A stretch of 42,529 nt of DNA from Myxococcaceae bacterium. Its GTDB lineage: Bacteria > Myxococcota > Myxococcia > Myxococcales > Myxococcaceae. Positions within the stretch are counted from its first letter, which is position 1. Each line of letters opens with the position of its first letter. Shown here one piece after another: positions 34,223-42,529 of the stretch. The notes beneath the pieces were generated by a model, which did no database searches, was not told the origin of the DNA, and saw nothing but the letters and a program-made list of their open reading frames with translations. Made by a program: the position numbers and the translations under genes. The stretch spans positions 1 to 42,529 of the forward strand of contig JADCJJ010000460.1 of the NCBI GenBank assembly GCA_020247085.1, read 5' to 3'.

Positions 34223-36871
34223 ATGAGTGACACCTCCTCCTTCGTCACCCGAGCCATCTCCGCGTACGCGAGGCTCGTGGTGGCCTTCCCGGGTCGGTTC
34301 CTCGCCGGCGTGGTCCTGCTCGGCGTCATCACCGGGTACCTCACCTCGAAGCTGACCATCGAGTCCGACCAGCTCGCGCTCATCTCGCAGGACCTGCCCG
34401 AGGTGAAGGCGGTCAAGCGCGTCATCGACATGGTCGGCGGCACCGGGTACCTCCAGTTCGCGCTCCGCAGCGACGACAAGGCGGTGATGAAGAAGGTCTC
34501 TGACGACCTCGTGCAGCGCATGAAGGAGGCCAGGCAACCCGACGGGACGCCCTGGGTGCGCTTCATCACCTACAAGGTGCCGGTCGACTTCATTCAAGAG
34601 AACATGGTGCTGTTCATTCGCACCGAGGACCTCGAAGAAGGCCGCAAGCGCATCATGGCCTACCTCAAGGACCAGCTCCGCCGCGCCAACCCGTTCTTCA
34701 TCGAGATCAAGAAGACCGAGCCGGTGAAGCTCGAGATGGAGGACCTGATTCAGAAGTACTCGTCCGTCGGCAAGAAGAGCATCCGCGACGACTACTACAT
34801 CAGCGACGACGGCAAGATGGTGCTGATGCTGGTCAAGCCGATGTGGAACTCGACCGACCTGCAGAAGACCGAGAAGTTCGTCGAGTTCCTCACGGGCCTC
34901 ACCTATGACGCCACGCCGCCGCCGAAGATGGAGGCGAAGGGGCTCATCGGCGAGAGCGCGAAGGCCACGGGCGTGAAGCTGCTCGAGGACTACGACGCGA
35001 TGGGCGACGCGCAGACGGTGTATTTCGGCTTCTCGGGCTCGTACAAGACGGCGCTCGACGACAGCTACGCGATTCAGCAGTCGCTCGACGAGGTGCTGCT
35101 GCTCGCCCTCGTCGGCATCGCGTTCTTCACCATCGTCTTCTTCCGCAAGGTGTTCCCGACGTTCCTGGTGCTGTCGGGCGTCATCATCGGCACGGTGTAC
35201 ACGATGGGCTTCGCCAAGCTCGCGTTCGGCGAGCTGAACATGATCACCTCGATCATCGCGGCCATCATCATGGGCTTCGGCATCGACTTCGGGCTGCACT
35301 TCACCTTCCGCACCCGCATCGAGCTCGGCATGGGCAAGGGGTACGAGCAGGCGGTGCACGACGCGCTCATCAACGCGGGCCGCCCGGCGCTCGTGGCGGC
35401 GGTGGTGACGGCGGGCAGCTTCTTCGTGCTGCTGGTGTCCGAGTTCCGCGGCTTCTCGCAGTTCGGGCTGCTGTCGGGGGTGGGCACCTTCCTCACCGGC
35501 GCGTGCCTGTTCGCCTGGTGCCCGGCGGTGCTGCTGCTGCTCGGCCGGAAGAACCCGGCGTGGCCCGAGAAGCTCATCGGCAAGATGACGCCGCCCAGCG
35601 AGTCGATGCAGACCGGCGTCACCCGCATCCCCTCGCCGAAGCTGGTGCTGCTGCTCTGCACCGCCGTGGTGCTCGCGGTCTGCGCCTTCGCCGTGCCGTG
35701 GAGCGACGAGCCGCTCCCGAAGGACCGCCCGGCGACGCTCCTCGAGAAGCTGAAGGCCGGCATCACGTTCAACTACAACACCCGCGCCCTGGTGCCGCCG
35801 GGCCAGCCGGCGATTCGCCTGCAGGACGAGATCTCGGAGCGCTTCAAGATCTCGTCCGACCCCATCGCCATTCCCACCGCCACCGTCGAAGAGGCGAAGG
35901 AGGTCTGGGACGCGCTGGTGAGGGACCCGTCGACCGACTTCATGCCCGACGCCGAGAAGTGGAACACCGTCGACCAGGTGGTGAGCGTGTACAGCTTCGT
36001 GCCGCCGCCGAAGACGGCCGCGGCCAACGCGAAGATCCTCGCCGAGTGGAAGGCCGAGCTCGAGGCGATGGAGATCAAGGTCGAGGCGCTGCCGCCCGAG
36101 ATGCAGGACAAGGCGGGCTTCTTCATGAAGGTGCTCGAGAAGAAGCCCTTCGGCGTCGCCGAGGTGCCCGACGTGTACGCGTCGAACTTCCGCAGCCTGC
36201 CGACGACGAAGCCCGAGAACCAAGGATGGCTCACGTTTTTGTACCCAAAGGTCTCGCTCTGGGACAACAAGAACCTCATCGCGTTCGCGAAGCAGACGAA
36301 GGTCGTCCGCACGGCGAGCGGCAAGGAATTCCACGGCGCGGGCCTGGCGCTGCTCTACGCGCAGCTGGCCGAGATCGTCCTCAAAGACGGCAAGCTCACG
36401 GTGCTGCTGGCGGCCATCTGGATTCTGGTGATGCACTACCTCGACTTCCGCTCGGTGAAGCTGGCGGCGGCGTCGGTGATTCCGCTCGTCATCGGCATGG
36501 TGATGCTGCTCGGCATCATGAGCCTCATCGGCGAGAAGCTGAACTTCATGAATCTGGTGATGATGCCCATTCTGCTCGGGTTCGGTGTCAGCCATGGCCT
36601 CTACCTGCTGCACCGGTTCCTCGAGGGCACGCCGCCGCTGGTGGCGTTGCGGAGCGTCGGCGCCGCGGTGGCCTCGTCGACCCTCACCACCGTCGCCGGC
36701 TTCGGCTCGCTGCTGGCGGCGCAGCACTACGGTCTGCAGTCCATCGGCCTGGTGGCGATGATCGGCCTGAGCACGACGCTGCTCGTCTCGTTCACCGTGC
36801 TCGCGGCGGTGCTCCAGGTCATCTACGACGCCCAGCGTCGGGAGAGCGCCGCGCCCGCTCCGGCGAAGTAG
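34223..36871 (+). CDS. MMPL/RND-superfamily transporter
   Basis: ATG 34223 gives 882 residues with two repeated halves, each one span, a large periplasmic domain and five or so spans. N-half: first span about 22-42, periplasmic domain ~45-285, then spans including the RND motif GFGIDFGLHFTFRTR (351-365) with Asp355 in the usual proton-relay position. C-half: span about 463-483, periplasmic domain ~500-715, then spans including LLGFGVSHGLYLLHRF (784-799). The equivalent Asp is replaced by Ser790. Family members export lipids, such as hopanoids (HpnN) or mycolates. The lipid substrate is unknown; no hopanoid genes are in the window. The asymmetric proton-relay motif suggests only one half couples to protons. 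Confidence 0.9.
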   Translation: MSDTSSFVTRAISAYARLVVAFPGRFLAGVVLLGVITGYLTSKLTIESDQLALISQDLPEVKAVKRVIDMVGGTGYLQFALRSDDKAVMKKVSDDLVQRMKEARQPDGTPWVRFITYKVPVDFIQENMVLFIRTEDLEEGRKRIMAYLKDQLRRANPFFIEIKKTEPVKLEMEDLIQKYSSVGKKSIRDDYYISDDGKMVLMLVKPMWNSTDLQKTEKFVEFLTGLTYDATPPPKMEAKGLIGESAKATGVKLLEDYDAMGDAQTVYFGFSGSYKTALDDSYAIQQSLDEVLLLALVGIAFFTIVFFRKVFPTFLVLSGVIIGTVYTMGFAKLAFGELNMITSIIAAIIMGFGIDFGLHFTFRTRIELGMGKGYEQAVHDALINAGRPALVAAVVTAGSFFVLLVSEFRGFSQFGLLSGVGTFLTGACLFAWCPAVLLLLGRKNPAWPEKLIGKMTPPSESMQTGVTRIPSPKLVLLLCTAVVLAVCAFAVPWSDEPLPKDRPATLLEKLKAGITFNYNTRALVPPGQPAIRLQDEISERFKISSDPIAIPTATVEEAKEVWDALVRDPSTDFMPDAEKWNTVDQVVSVYSFVPPPKTAAANAKILAEWKAELEAMEIKVEALPPEMQDKAGFFMKVLEKKPFGVAEVPDVYASNFRSLPTTKPENQGWLTFLYPKVSLWDNKNLIAFAKQTKVVRTASGKEFHGAGLALLYAQLAEIVLKDGKLTVLLAAIWILVMHYLDFRSVKLAAASVIPLVIGMVMLLGIMSLIGEKLNFMNLVMMPILLGFGVSHGLYLLHRFLEGTPPLVALRSVGAAVASSTLTTVAGFGSLLAAQHYGLQSIGLVAMIGLSTTLLVSFTVLAAVLQVIYDAQRRESAAPAPAK

Positions 36872-37396
36872 CCGCTCGACGTCCCCGGGCCCGTCGAGGC
36901 CCTCCAGCAGCCCCCCTGAAGAACGCCGGCCGAGCTCAACGTCGAGCGTCGAGCCACGCAAGGACGAGGCGCGCAGCAAGACTGGTCTGTAGCTCGAGGG
37001 CCGCTGACGCTGCCGGCGAAGGAGTTCGACGTTCTGGCGACCAGAGCGCCTTCTTCAACGGGCAGCTCACGCCAGGCACCGTCCATGAATCGCGGCGCCT
37101 GCTCACCGCCGACCCGACGAGGGCGCCTTCGGCGGCCTGCGTCACGGCTCGCGCGCCGCCCCGCCACACGCGAGAGGCCATGGCGCCGCGCAGGACAGCC
37201 TCTGCGCGAGGCCACCTCACACCCCACCTCAGCGGATGACCCGCCGCGCCAACGGCAGCCACGCCCTCACGACCGCCACGCCCGCTCCCTCCGCCTCGAC
37301 GGATGGCCCGTGCCCCTCGACGACCGCTCGAACGGTTGCTTTTCCGCCACGACGGATGCTATCTGTCATGCCGGAACATTCTCCGCCGAGGCAGAC
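36872..37396. other. Gene-free stretch between the MMPL and DUF4395 genes
   Basis: About 525 bases without a convincing gene. Short open frames exist on both strands, but the translations are Arg/Ala/Pro-rich. One short + strand segment near 37020-37090 (GDQSAFFNGQLTPGTVHESRR) looks somewhat protein-like and may be debris. A weak promoter candidate (TTGCTT, 18-base spacer, TATCTG) lies about 37340-37370, before the gene at 37397. Confidence 0.4.
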
Positions 37397-38104
37397 ATGA
37401 CGACCGCGACCACGTTCTCCGCAACGCCCATCGACAACCGCGACCTGGCCATCATCGATGCGCGGGCGCCCCGCTTCAACCAGGCCATCGTGGCCGTCGG
37501 CTCGGCGGTGGCGGTGGCGACGGGCGCCTGGCCGATTCTGCTGGTGCTGGGCACGCAGCTGGCGGTGTCGGTGCTGCTGGGGCGCCAGTACTGCCTGCCG
37601 TGCCTCTTCTACTTCAAGGTGGTGCAGCCGCGGCTGGGGCCGGGCCCCGTCGAGGACTCGCGGGCGCCGAAGTTCGCGAACACCCTGGGCGCGCTCTTCC
37701 TGCTGTCGGCGTCGGCCGCGTACGCCGGCGGCCTGACGTCGGTGGGCTTCGGGCTCGGCGCGATGGTGGCCGGACTGGCGACGCTGGCCTCGACGACGGG
37801 GCTGTGTGTGGGCTGCGAGGTGTACCGCGTCATCGCGAAGGTGCGCGGGGTGCGGGGCGGCGCCATCGCGAGGGTCGACCTCGAGGCGCTCGGCGGCGAC
37901 AAGGCCGACGGGGTGGTGCTCTTCACGCACCCGCTGTGCAGCGACTGCCAGACGCTGGGCCTGGCTCTCGAGGCGAAGGGCGAGCGCGTGGTGCGTGTCG
38001 ACGTCTCGAAGCGGCGCGACCTGGCGAAGAAGTACGGCGTCGCCGTGGTGCCCCTGGCGGTGCGCGTCGACCCCGCGGGCCGCGTGACGGGCCGCGTAGG
38101 CTGA
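37397..38104 (+). CDS. DUF4395 membrane domain fused to a thioredoxin-like domain
   Basis: ATG 37397 with a GAGG site just upstream gives 235 residues. Residues 1-~150 are DUF4395-like: DARAPRFNQAIVAVGS at the start, two pairs of spans, APKFANTLGALFLL, and GLCVGCEVYRV at the end. Residues ~155-235 look like a thioredoxin or glutaredoxin fold: GVVLFTHPLCSDCQTLGLAL, then VVRVDVSKRRDLAKKYGVAVVPLAV with the cis-Pro at 219. Three CXXC motifs are seen: Cys66/69 (YCLPC), Cys137/140 (LCVGC) and Cys181/184 (LCSDC). The layout suggests passing of reducing or oxidising equivalents between membrane and soluble domain (inference). Physiological partner unknown. Confidence 0.8.
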   Translation: MTTATTFSATPIDNRDLAIIDARAPRFNQAIVAVGSAVAVATGAWPILLVLGTQLAVSVLLGRQYCLPCLFYFKVVQPRLGPGPVEDSRAPKFANTLGALFLLSASAAYAGGLTSVGFGLGAMVAGLATLASTTGLCVGCEVYRVIAKVRGVRGGAIARVDLEALGGDKADGVVLFTHPLCSDCQTLGLALEAKGERVVRVDVSKRRDLAKKYGVAVVPLAVRVDPAGRVTGRVG

Positions 38105-38136
38105 CGCCACGGCGGTGCGCTACGCTCTCGCGCATC

Positions 38137-38337
38137 ATGGGCGCTTATCGCCAAGACCGGCGCGCCTCGCCGGTGCCGAGGCTGAACGCCATCACCAAGA
38201 ACGAGGCAGCCGAGGGCTCGGACGTCGAGCGGCAGCGTGCGTACGAGCGGGCCCGTGAGGCGACAGCCGACGAGCTGCGGCGCCAGCGTGAGGGGACTCG
38301 GAAGAAGTCTTTCGCCGACCTCGTGAAGAAGCGGTGA
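38137..38337 (+). CDS. Small charged hypothetical protein
   Basis: ATG 38137 to TGA 38337 gives 66 residues, rich in Arg, Lys and Glu (VERQRAYERAREATADELRRQREG), so mostly helical and probably cytoplasmic. It ends SFADLVKKR. It lies 32 bases after the thioredoxin fusion on the same strand. No known family. The small size and charged helix would suit a regulator or binding partner, but that is a guess. Confidence 0.5.
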   Translation: MGAYRQDRRASPVPRLNAITKNEAAEGSDVERQRAYERAREATADELRRQREGTRKKSFADLVKKR

Positions 38338-38601
38338 CGCCCGCCCTCCCCGGGGGCGCTGGCGACGACCGGGCCGCGCGCTGACGCGGCCGCTCGGGCG
38401 GCGGGAGCGGTGAAGGCCAAGGCACGGCGCTGACCGCGACGCGCCGAACAACGCGTCGACCGCCAGCGCCACCACCTCGGCGGAGCAGACCTCTCAGCGG
38501 CGCGCGCGACGGGCACCTCGGTGGAGGCCGGAGCTCCGGGGCTGACCGGGGCCCTGGTGTCTGCAGCGCCGCGACGTCGTCAGCGCTGAACGCTCCACGC
38601 C

Positions 38602-41600
38602 TCAGCGACGCCGGCGGCGGAGCGCCAGCACGGCGAGCCCCGCCAGCGGAAGGACAACGTCGGTCTGCGTGCAGCCGCAGCCGCTCCTGCCGTCGGGTGG
38701 CGGGCCGTCGGGGCCAGCGTCGGCCTGCATCGAGCTGCCCGCGTCCGGTGTCATCGGGCCTGCGTCGGGCCCGCCCGCCCCTGCGTCCGGCGTCGTCGGG
38801 CCCGCGTCGGCCGCGCCCATGCCTGCGTCCGACGTCATCGCGCCCGCGTCAGGAGGCGCCACGCCTGCGTCCGACGTCATCGCGCCCGCGTCAGGAGGCG
38901 CCACGCCAGCGTCGACGCCTGCGTCCATCGCCATCGGTGCCGTCACCCGAACGCTGGCCACCGCGTCCACCGTACCGCTCGTCGCCCGCACCGCGTCACC
39001 GTAGTCGCCCGCCAGCGCGCCCGCGGTGAAGAGGCCCGCGGGGCTGATGACTCCGGCCGTGGGGTTCGCCGTCCACGTCACCGCGGCGGGCACCGGGTTG
39101 CCGAAGGCGTCCTTCCCGGCGGCGCTGAACTGCTGCGTCATTCCCACCAGAAGCGACGCGGAGGCGGGCGTCAGTTCGAGGCGCACGAGCGGGCCGGGGG
39201 TCACCGAGACGGTGGCGAAGGCGGTGACGCCGTTCGACTCGGCGCGCACCGTGTTGGTGAAGGTGCCGGTCGCCGTGCCCGCGGTGAAGACGCCCATCGC
39301 GGAGATGGCGCCGCCGCCCCCGACGACGGCCCACGTAACCACCGGCGTCACCGAGTTGCCGTTGGCGTCGCGGCCCGTCGCCGTGAAGGCCACCGTGCCG
39401 CCGGCCTGCGTCGTGGCCACCGCCGGCGAGACGGTGAGCTGGGCCAGCGCACCGGCGTTGATGACGACGTTCGCGGTCGCGCTCACGCCACTCACCGTCG
39501 CCGTCACCGCAGCCGTGTACGTGCCCGCCATGGCGCCGGCGGTGAAGACGCCGCCCTGCGTGATGGTTCCGGCGCCCGCGCTCGCGCTCCAGGTGACGGG
39601 CGCGCTGACGACGTTGTCGTTCGCGTCGAAGGCCTGCGCCGTGAAGGTGCTCGTGCCGCCGGGCGCCAGCGTCGTCGTCGCCGGCGTCACCACGACGCGC
39701 GTGACGGCGCCGGGCCGCACGATGACGGTGGCCTGGCCGCTGACGCCGCTGATGGTGGCGCGAATGGTGCTGGTGAAGGTGCCCGCCACGGTGCCCGCGG
39801 TGAAGACGCCGGCCTGGGTGATGGAGCCGCCGCCGCTGACGACGCTCCAGGTGGGCGTGCCGGCCACCATGTTGCCGGCCGAGTCGAGCGCGACGGCCAT
39901 GAAGTTCGTGGTGCCACCGGCGACGACCGTCGCCGTCGCCGGCACGATGGAGACCGACGCCACGGCGCCACCGGTGACGGTGACGTTGGCGGCGCCACCG
40001 CGAGTGACGGCGCCCTCGGTCGCCGAGGCGGTGACGCCGCCGGTGAACGTGCCGGGCGAGGTGCCGGCGGTGAAGAGGCCCGCGCTGCTGATGGTGCTGC
40101 CGGGCACGGTCGTCGCGTAGCTCACCGCTGCCGTCACCGCGTTGCCGCAGCCGTCCGCAGCGGTGCCGGTGAACTGCCGCGTGGCGTTGATGGGGAGCGT
40201 CACGTCGAGCGGGCTCAGCGTGACGGACGAGAGCACACCCGGGGCGACCGTCACCGACGCGCGGCCCGTGATGGCGCCGACCGTGGCGACGATGGCGTTG
40301 GCATAGACACCCCGCGAGCAGCCGGCCGTGTAGAGCCCCGCCGCGTCGATGACACCCGCGCTGCCCGTCGCCGTCCACGTGACCGCCGGGCTGACGAGCA
40401 GGTTGTTGCACGCATCGAAGGCGGTGACCGTGAACGGCTGCTGCTGCCGCGAGCGCACCGTGGCGCTCCCCGGCGTCACCACGAGGCTCGCGACGGGCGC
40501 CGTGGTGACGGTGACGTTCGCCGACGCGCTCTGGCCGTTCGAGGTGACGGTGACGCCGTTGGTGACGCTGCCGGGGGTGCACGAGGCCGTGAGCACGCCG
40601 CTGCTGGTGATGGCGCCGGCTGCCGCGAGCGCGCTCCAGGTGAAGGCGGCGTTCGGCACCGGGTTGTTCTGCGCGTCGAAGGCCGAGGCGGTGAAGGTGA
40701 AGGTGCCCCCTGCCGCCACCGTCGCGCTCGTGGGGGCGATGACGACGCGCGAGACCGGGCCCGGCGCGAACGAGATGGCTCCGAGGTCGCTGCCCTGCGT
40801 GCCGGCGCCACGAGCGGGCGAGGTCGACTGGAGGCGGAAGTCACCCGTTCCCGGCGAAGCGAGGAGCGGGTCGCTCGTCAGGGTGTTCGCACCCGTGGTC
40901 GTCAGGTACGTCGGGGAGTTGAAGAGCAGGTTCGACGAGTTGGTGATGGTGACGGCGCCCGACGACCGGTAGAGGCCGTAGCTCGAGTGCGTGGTGAAGA
41001 TGGAGTTGAGGACGCCCACGCTCCCCGCCGAACTCGCCGACCACACGCCGTAGCCGTTGGCGTACAGCGTGTCGTGGTCCATCGTCAGCGCGCCGCCCTC
41101 GGCGTAGGCGCCGTAGGAGTTGCCATCGAGGATGGTGAAGTTCACGGTGAGGCTACCGGCGGTCGCGCGCGCGCCAGAGGTGTTGCCGGTGAGGCGGCTG
41201 TTGGTGAGGGTCGCCGTGCCGCCCGCGGCCTGGACGCCGGTCAGCGCGCGCTGAATGAGCGCGCCAGAGAGCGCGAGCGACCCGCCCGCGGGCACCCAGA
41301 CCCCCGTCCATGAGCCAGCCGTCGCCCCCGTGCTGGTGAGGGTGATGGGCGTCGACCCCAGCACGCCCGAGCCCTGCAGCGAGCCGCGCACGATGAGCTC
41401 GGTGCGGCTCGAGTCGCTCCCCGACGACATGATGTCGGAGGTCGGCGCCGTCAGCGTCACGCCCGGCGTGAGCGTCAGCGTCACGCCCGGCGCCACCGTG
41501 AGGTCTCCCCCGAGCGTGGTGCTGGTGGAGACCGTCGTGTTCGACCACAGCGTACCGTAGAGCCCGGGCGTCGCGTCGCTCACGTACGGAAAGGCGCCCA

Positions 41601-42529
41601 GGTCTCCCGCCGTCGAGTCCGACTTCCGGGCGGGCGAGTTCGAGGTGAGGCGGTAGCTGGTGCCGCCGACGTAGAGCGGGTTGGAGGAGAAGGAGCCGGT
41701 GCCGGCAGAGGCCAGGTAGTAATCGCCCGACGAGTTCTGCCAGACGTCGTTGTAGGTGTTGGTGATGCCAGCCGACCCGCTCGCGCGGTACACCCCATAG
41801 CCGTTCCCCGTGACGATGGAGTTGCTCACGGTGAGCGAACCCGACGAGGTGCTCGAGTAGACGCCGTAGCCGTTCCCCACGAGGGTCGAGTGGTCGACGC
41901 TCAGGACGCCACCCGCGCCCGTGGCGCCGTAGGCGTTGTTCAAGAAGAAGCCGCGCGTGATGGTCGTCGTGCCCGCCTGCGAGCGGACCCCATAGGTGTT
42001 CGTCGACAACGTCGCGTCGGTGAGCGACACGTTCGCCCACGCGTCGACGCCCTGCTGCGCGCGCATGATGGTGACGCCCGTCAAGCTCGCGGCGCCGCCG
42101 CTCTCGACGCGAAGGCCAACCCAGGACGAGTTCGTCGTCCCGGTCGAGGTGAAGACGACCGGGCTCCCCGCGGTCGCCGACACGTTCAGCGTGCCGCGCA
42201 CGATGAGCTCGACGCGGCTCGTGTCGTTGCCCGACAACATGATGTCCGAGAGGGGGGCGGTCAGCGTCACGCCCGGCAGGACGGTGAGCGTCACGCCCGG
42301 CGCGACGGTCAGGTCGCCAGTGAGCGTGGCGTTCAATGAAACGGTCGTGTCCACCCAGAGCGTGCCGTAGAGGCCGGGCGTGGCGTCGCTCGTGTAGGGG
42401 AAGGCGCCCAGGTCGGTGCCGGTGGCGTCCGACCTCCGGGCGGGCGAGTTCGAGGTGAGGCGGTAGTTGGCGCCGCCGACGTAGAGCGGGTTGGCCGAGA
42501 TGGAGCCGGTGCCCGCGGAGGCCAGGTAG
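38602..42529 (-). CDS. Surface protein: beta-helix modules, seven Ig-like repeats, DAG linker, MYXO-CTERM (N-terminus outside window)
   Basis: The - strand frame is open to the window edge, so the N-terminus is missing. The visible ~1300 residues begin with tandem right-handed beta-helix modules (NGYGVYSSTSSGSLTVSNSI-type rungs, period 270 residues). These are followed by seven Ig-like domains of ~88 residues with the pattern VxxVxVTPxxATVxxGGT, F-xA-x-DAxGN, VTW, GxxTxxGVFTAG and ANVTV (about 38945-40765). Then come ~70 residues of DAG-rich linker (about 38735-38935) and a C-terminus with GCGC, a hydrophobic span and five Arg, which is the MYXO-CTERM sorting signal. Such proteins are secreted and anchored at the outer surface after C-terminal processing. 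Binding target unknown; adhesion is plausible. Confidence 0.92.
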   Translation of the reverse strand, partial: YLASAGTGSISANPLYVGGANYRLTSNSPARRSDATGTDLGAFPYTSDATPGLYGTLWVDTTVSLNATLTGDLTVAPGVTLTVLPGVTLTAPLSDIMLSGNDTSRVELIVRGTLNVSATAGSPVVFTSTGTTNSSWVGLRVESGGAASLTGVTIMRAQQGVDAWANVSLTDATLSTNTYGVRSQAGTTTITRGFFLNNAYGATGAGGVLSVDHSTLVGNGYGVYSSTSSGSLTVSNSIVTGNGYGVYRASGSAGITNTYNDVWQNSSGDYYLASAGTGSFSSNPLYVGGTSYRLTSNSPARKSDSTAGDLGAFPYVSDATPGLYGTLWSNTTVSTSTTLGGDLTVAPGVTLTLTPGVTLTAPTSDIMSSGSDSSRTELIVRGSLQGSGVLGSTPITLTSTGATAGSWTGVWVPAGGSLALSGALIQRALTGVQAAGGTATLTNSRLTGNTSGARATAGSLTVNFTILDGNSYGAYAEGGALTMDHDTLYANGYGVWSASSAGSVGVLNSIFTTHSSYGLYRSSGAVTITNSSNLLFNSPTYLTTTGANTLTSDPLLASPGTGDFRLQSTSPARGAGTQGSDLGAISFAPGPVSRVVIAPTSATVAAGGTFTFTASAFDAQNNPVPNAAFTWSALAAAGAITSSGVLTASCTPGSVTNGVTVTSNGQSASANVTVTTAPVASLVVTPGSATVRSRQQQPFTVTAFDACNNLLVSPAVTWTATGSAGVIDAAGLYTAGCSRGVYANAIVATVGAITGRASVTVAPGVLSSVTLSPLDVTLPINATRQFTGTAADGCGNAVTAAVSYATTVPGSTISSAGLFTAGTSPGTFTGGVTASATEGAVTRGGAANVTVTGGAVASVSIVPATATVVAGGTTNFMAVALDSAGNMVAGTPTWSVVSGGGSITQAGVFTAGTVAGTFTSTIRATISGVSGQATVIVRPGAVTRVVVTPATTTLAPGGTSTFTAQAFDANDNVVSAPVTWSASAGAGTITQGGVFTAGAMAGTYTAAVTATVSGVSATANVVINAGALAQLTVSPAVATTQAGGTVAFTATGRDANGNSVTPVVTWAVVGGGGAISAMGVFTAGTATGTFTNTVRAESNGVTAFATVSVTPGPLVRLELTPASASLLVGMTQQFSAAGKDAFGNPVPAAVTWTANPTAGVISPAGLFTAGALAGDYGDAVRATSGTVDAVASVRVTAPMAMDAGVDAGVAPPDAGAMTSDAGVAPPDAGAMTSDAGMGAADAGPTTPDAGAGGPDAGPMTPDAGSSMQADAGPDGPPPDGRSGCGCTQTDVVLPLAGLAVLALRRRRR
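38824..38907. repeat. Two perfect 42-bp tandem repeats in the DAG linker
   Basis: 38824-38865 and 38866-38907 are identical. Each encodes 14 residues (VAPPDAGAMTSDAG in circular reading). Such linker repeats can change in number by slippage; sequence around them is similar but diverged. Confidence 0.8.
41545..42354 (-). repeat. 810-bp beta-helix module repeated in tandem
   Basis: The segment TTVS...GDLTVAPGVTLT starts at 42354 and starts again after 810 bp at about 41544, with GLYGTLW before each. The end of another copy (SNSPARRSD, DLGAFPYTSDATPG) is seen at 42355-42529. The next copy downstream is diverged and runs into the Ig-like part. The protein repeats are obvious; DNA identity is partial. 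Confidence 0.75.

Noticed and set aside
33938-36979. 1013-residue open frame on the - strand
   Set aside because: Shadow of the MMPL gene; low-complexity His/Arg/Glu/Leu translation.

Overview
The window is very GC-rich and looks like the chromosome of a myxobacterium (Myxococcota, probably suborder Cystobacterineae). The evidence is a surface protein at the right end with a Gly-Cys-Gly-Cys / hydrophobic / poly-Arg tail of the MYXO-CTERM type behind a DAG-rich linker, frequent DGG/DAG spacers in other secreted proteins, and family content typical of the group (FHA, WYL, HPr kinase, MMPL, many lipoproteins). No rRNA, tRNA or CRISPR array was seen. Nearly every real gene has a long antisense shadow frame, as expected at this GC content.

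Left part (1-11.4 kb): the C-terminal part of a secreted beta-rich protein, a DoxX-like membrane protein, then a + strand group of alpha/beta hydrolase, cyclic-nucleotide-binding protein and HPr kinase (the last two overlap by 4 nt). Convergent to these is a - strand operon of two WYL regulators (overlapping by 4 nt) and an FHA membrane protein. Next comes a - strand glycosylation group: a 2OG-Fe(II) oxygenase, a glycosyltransferase fused to a degenerate methyltransferase-like domain, and a second glycosyltransferase.

Accessory part (11.4-17.9 kb): a graveyard of mobile DNA. It holds the 3' part of a group II intron (reverse transcriptase/maturase remnant plus a domain V-like hairpin) abutting the oxygenase gene, then remnants resembling IS630 and IS91-type transposases and a stray membrane-protein piece. 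A Cys/His NlpC/P60-like protein follows, overlapped by a frameshifted partner, then a GT-C-like membrane protein and a small lipoprotein.

Middle part (18-26.6 kb): dcd and an atypical short-chain dehydrogenase on the - strand. Divergent from these is a methionine unit: an ArsR-type regulator fused to a SAM methyltransferase, with a palindrome touching its start codon, followed by methionine synthase split into two genes exactly at the homocysteine/pterin domain boundary. A TetR regulator then precedes a multi-span membrane protein and an ABA4-like (DUF4281) protein; nearly identical palindromes lie before tetR and before the membrane gene.

Right part (26.7-42.5 kb): a flavin-dependent 2-nitropropane dioxygenase-like enzyme, a decayed gene, a GT22 mannosyltransferase-like protein, an esterase, SppA, a LysM hydrolase, a Cys-rich lipoprotein, an MMPL/RND transporter, a DUF4395-thioredoxin fusion with three CXXC motifs, a small charged protein, and the incomplete beta-helix/Ig-repeat/MYXO-CTERM protein that runs off the window.

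The best candidates for something new are the TetR/membrane/ABA4-like cassette with its paired operators, the regulator-methyltransferase at the head of split metH, the glycosyltransferase with a methyltransferase-like tail, the peptidase-like gene with its overlapping partner, and the DUF4395-thioredoxin fusion. All functional statements come from reading the sequence and from family knowledge; no database search was run.
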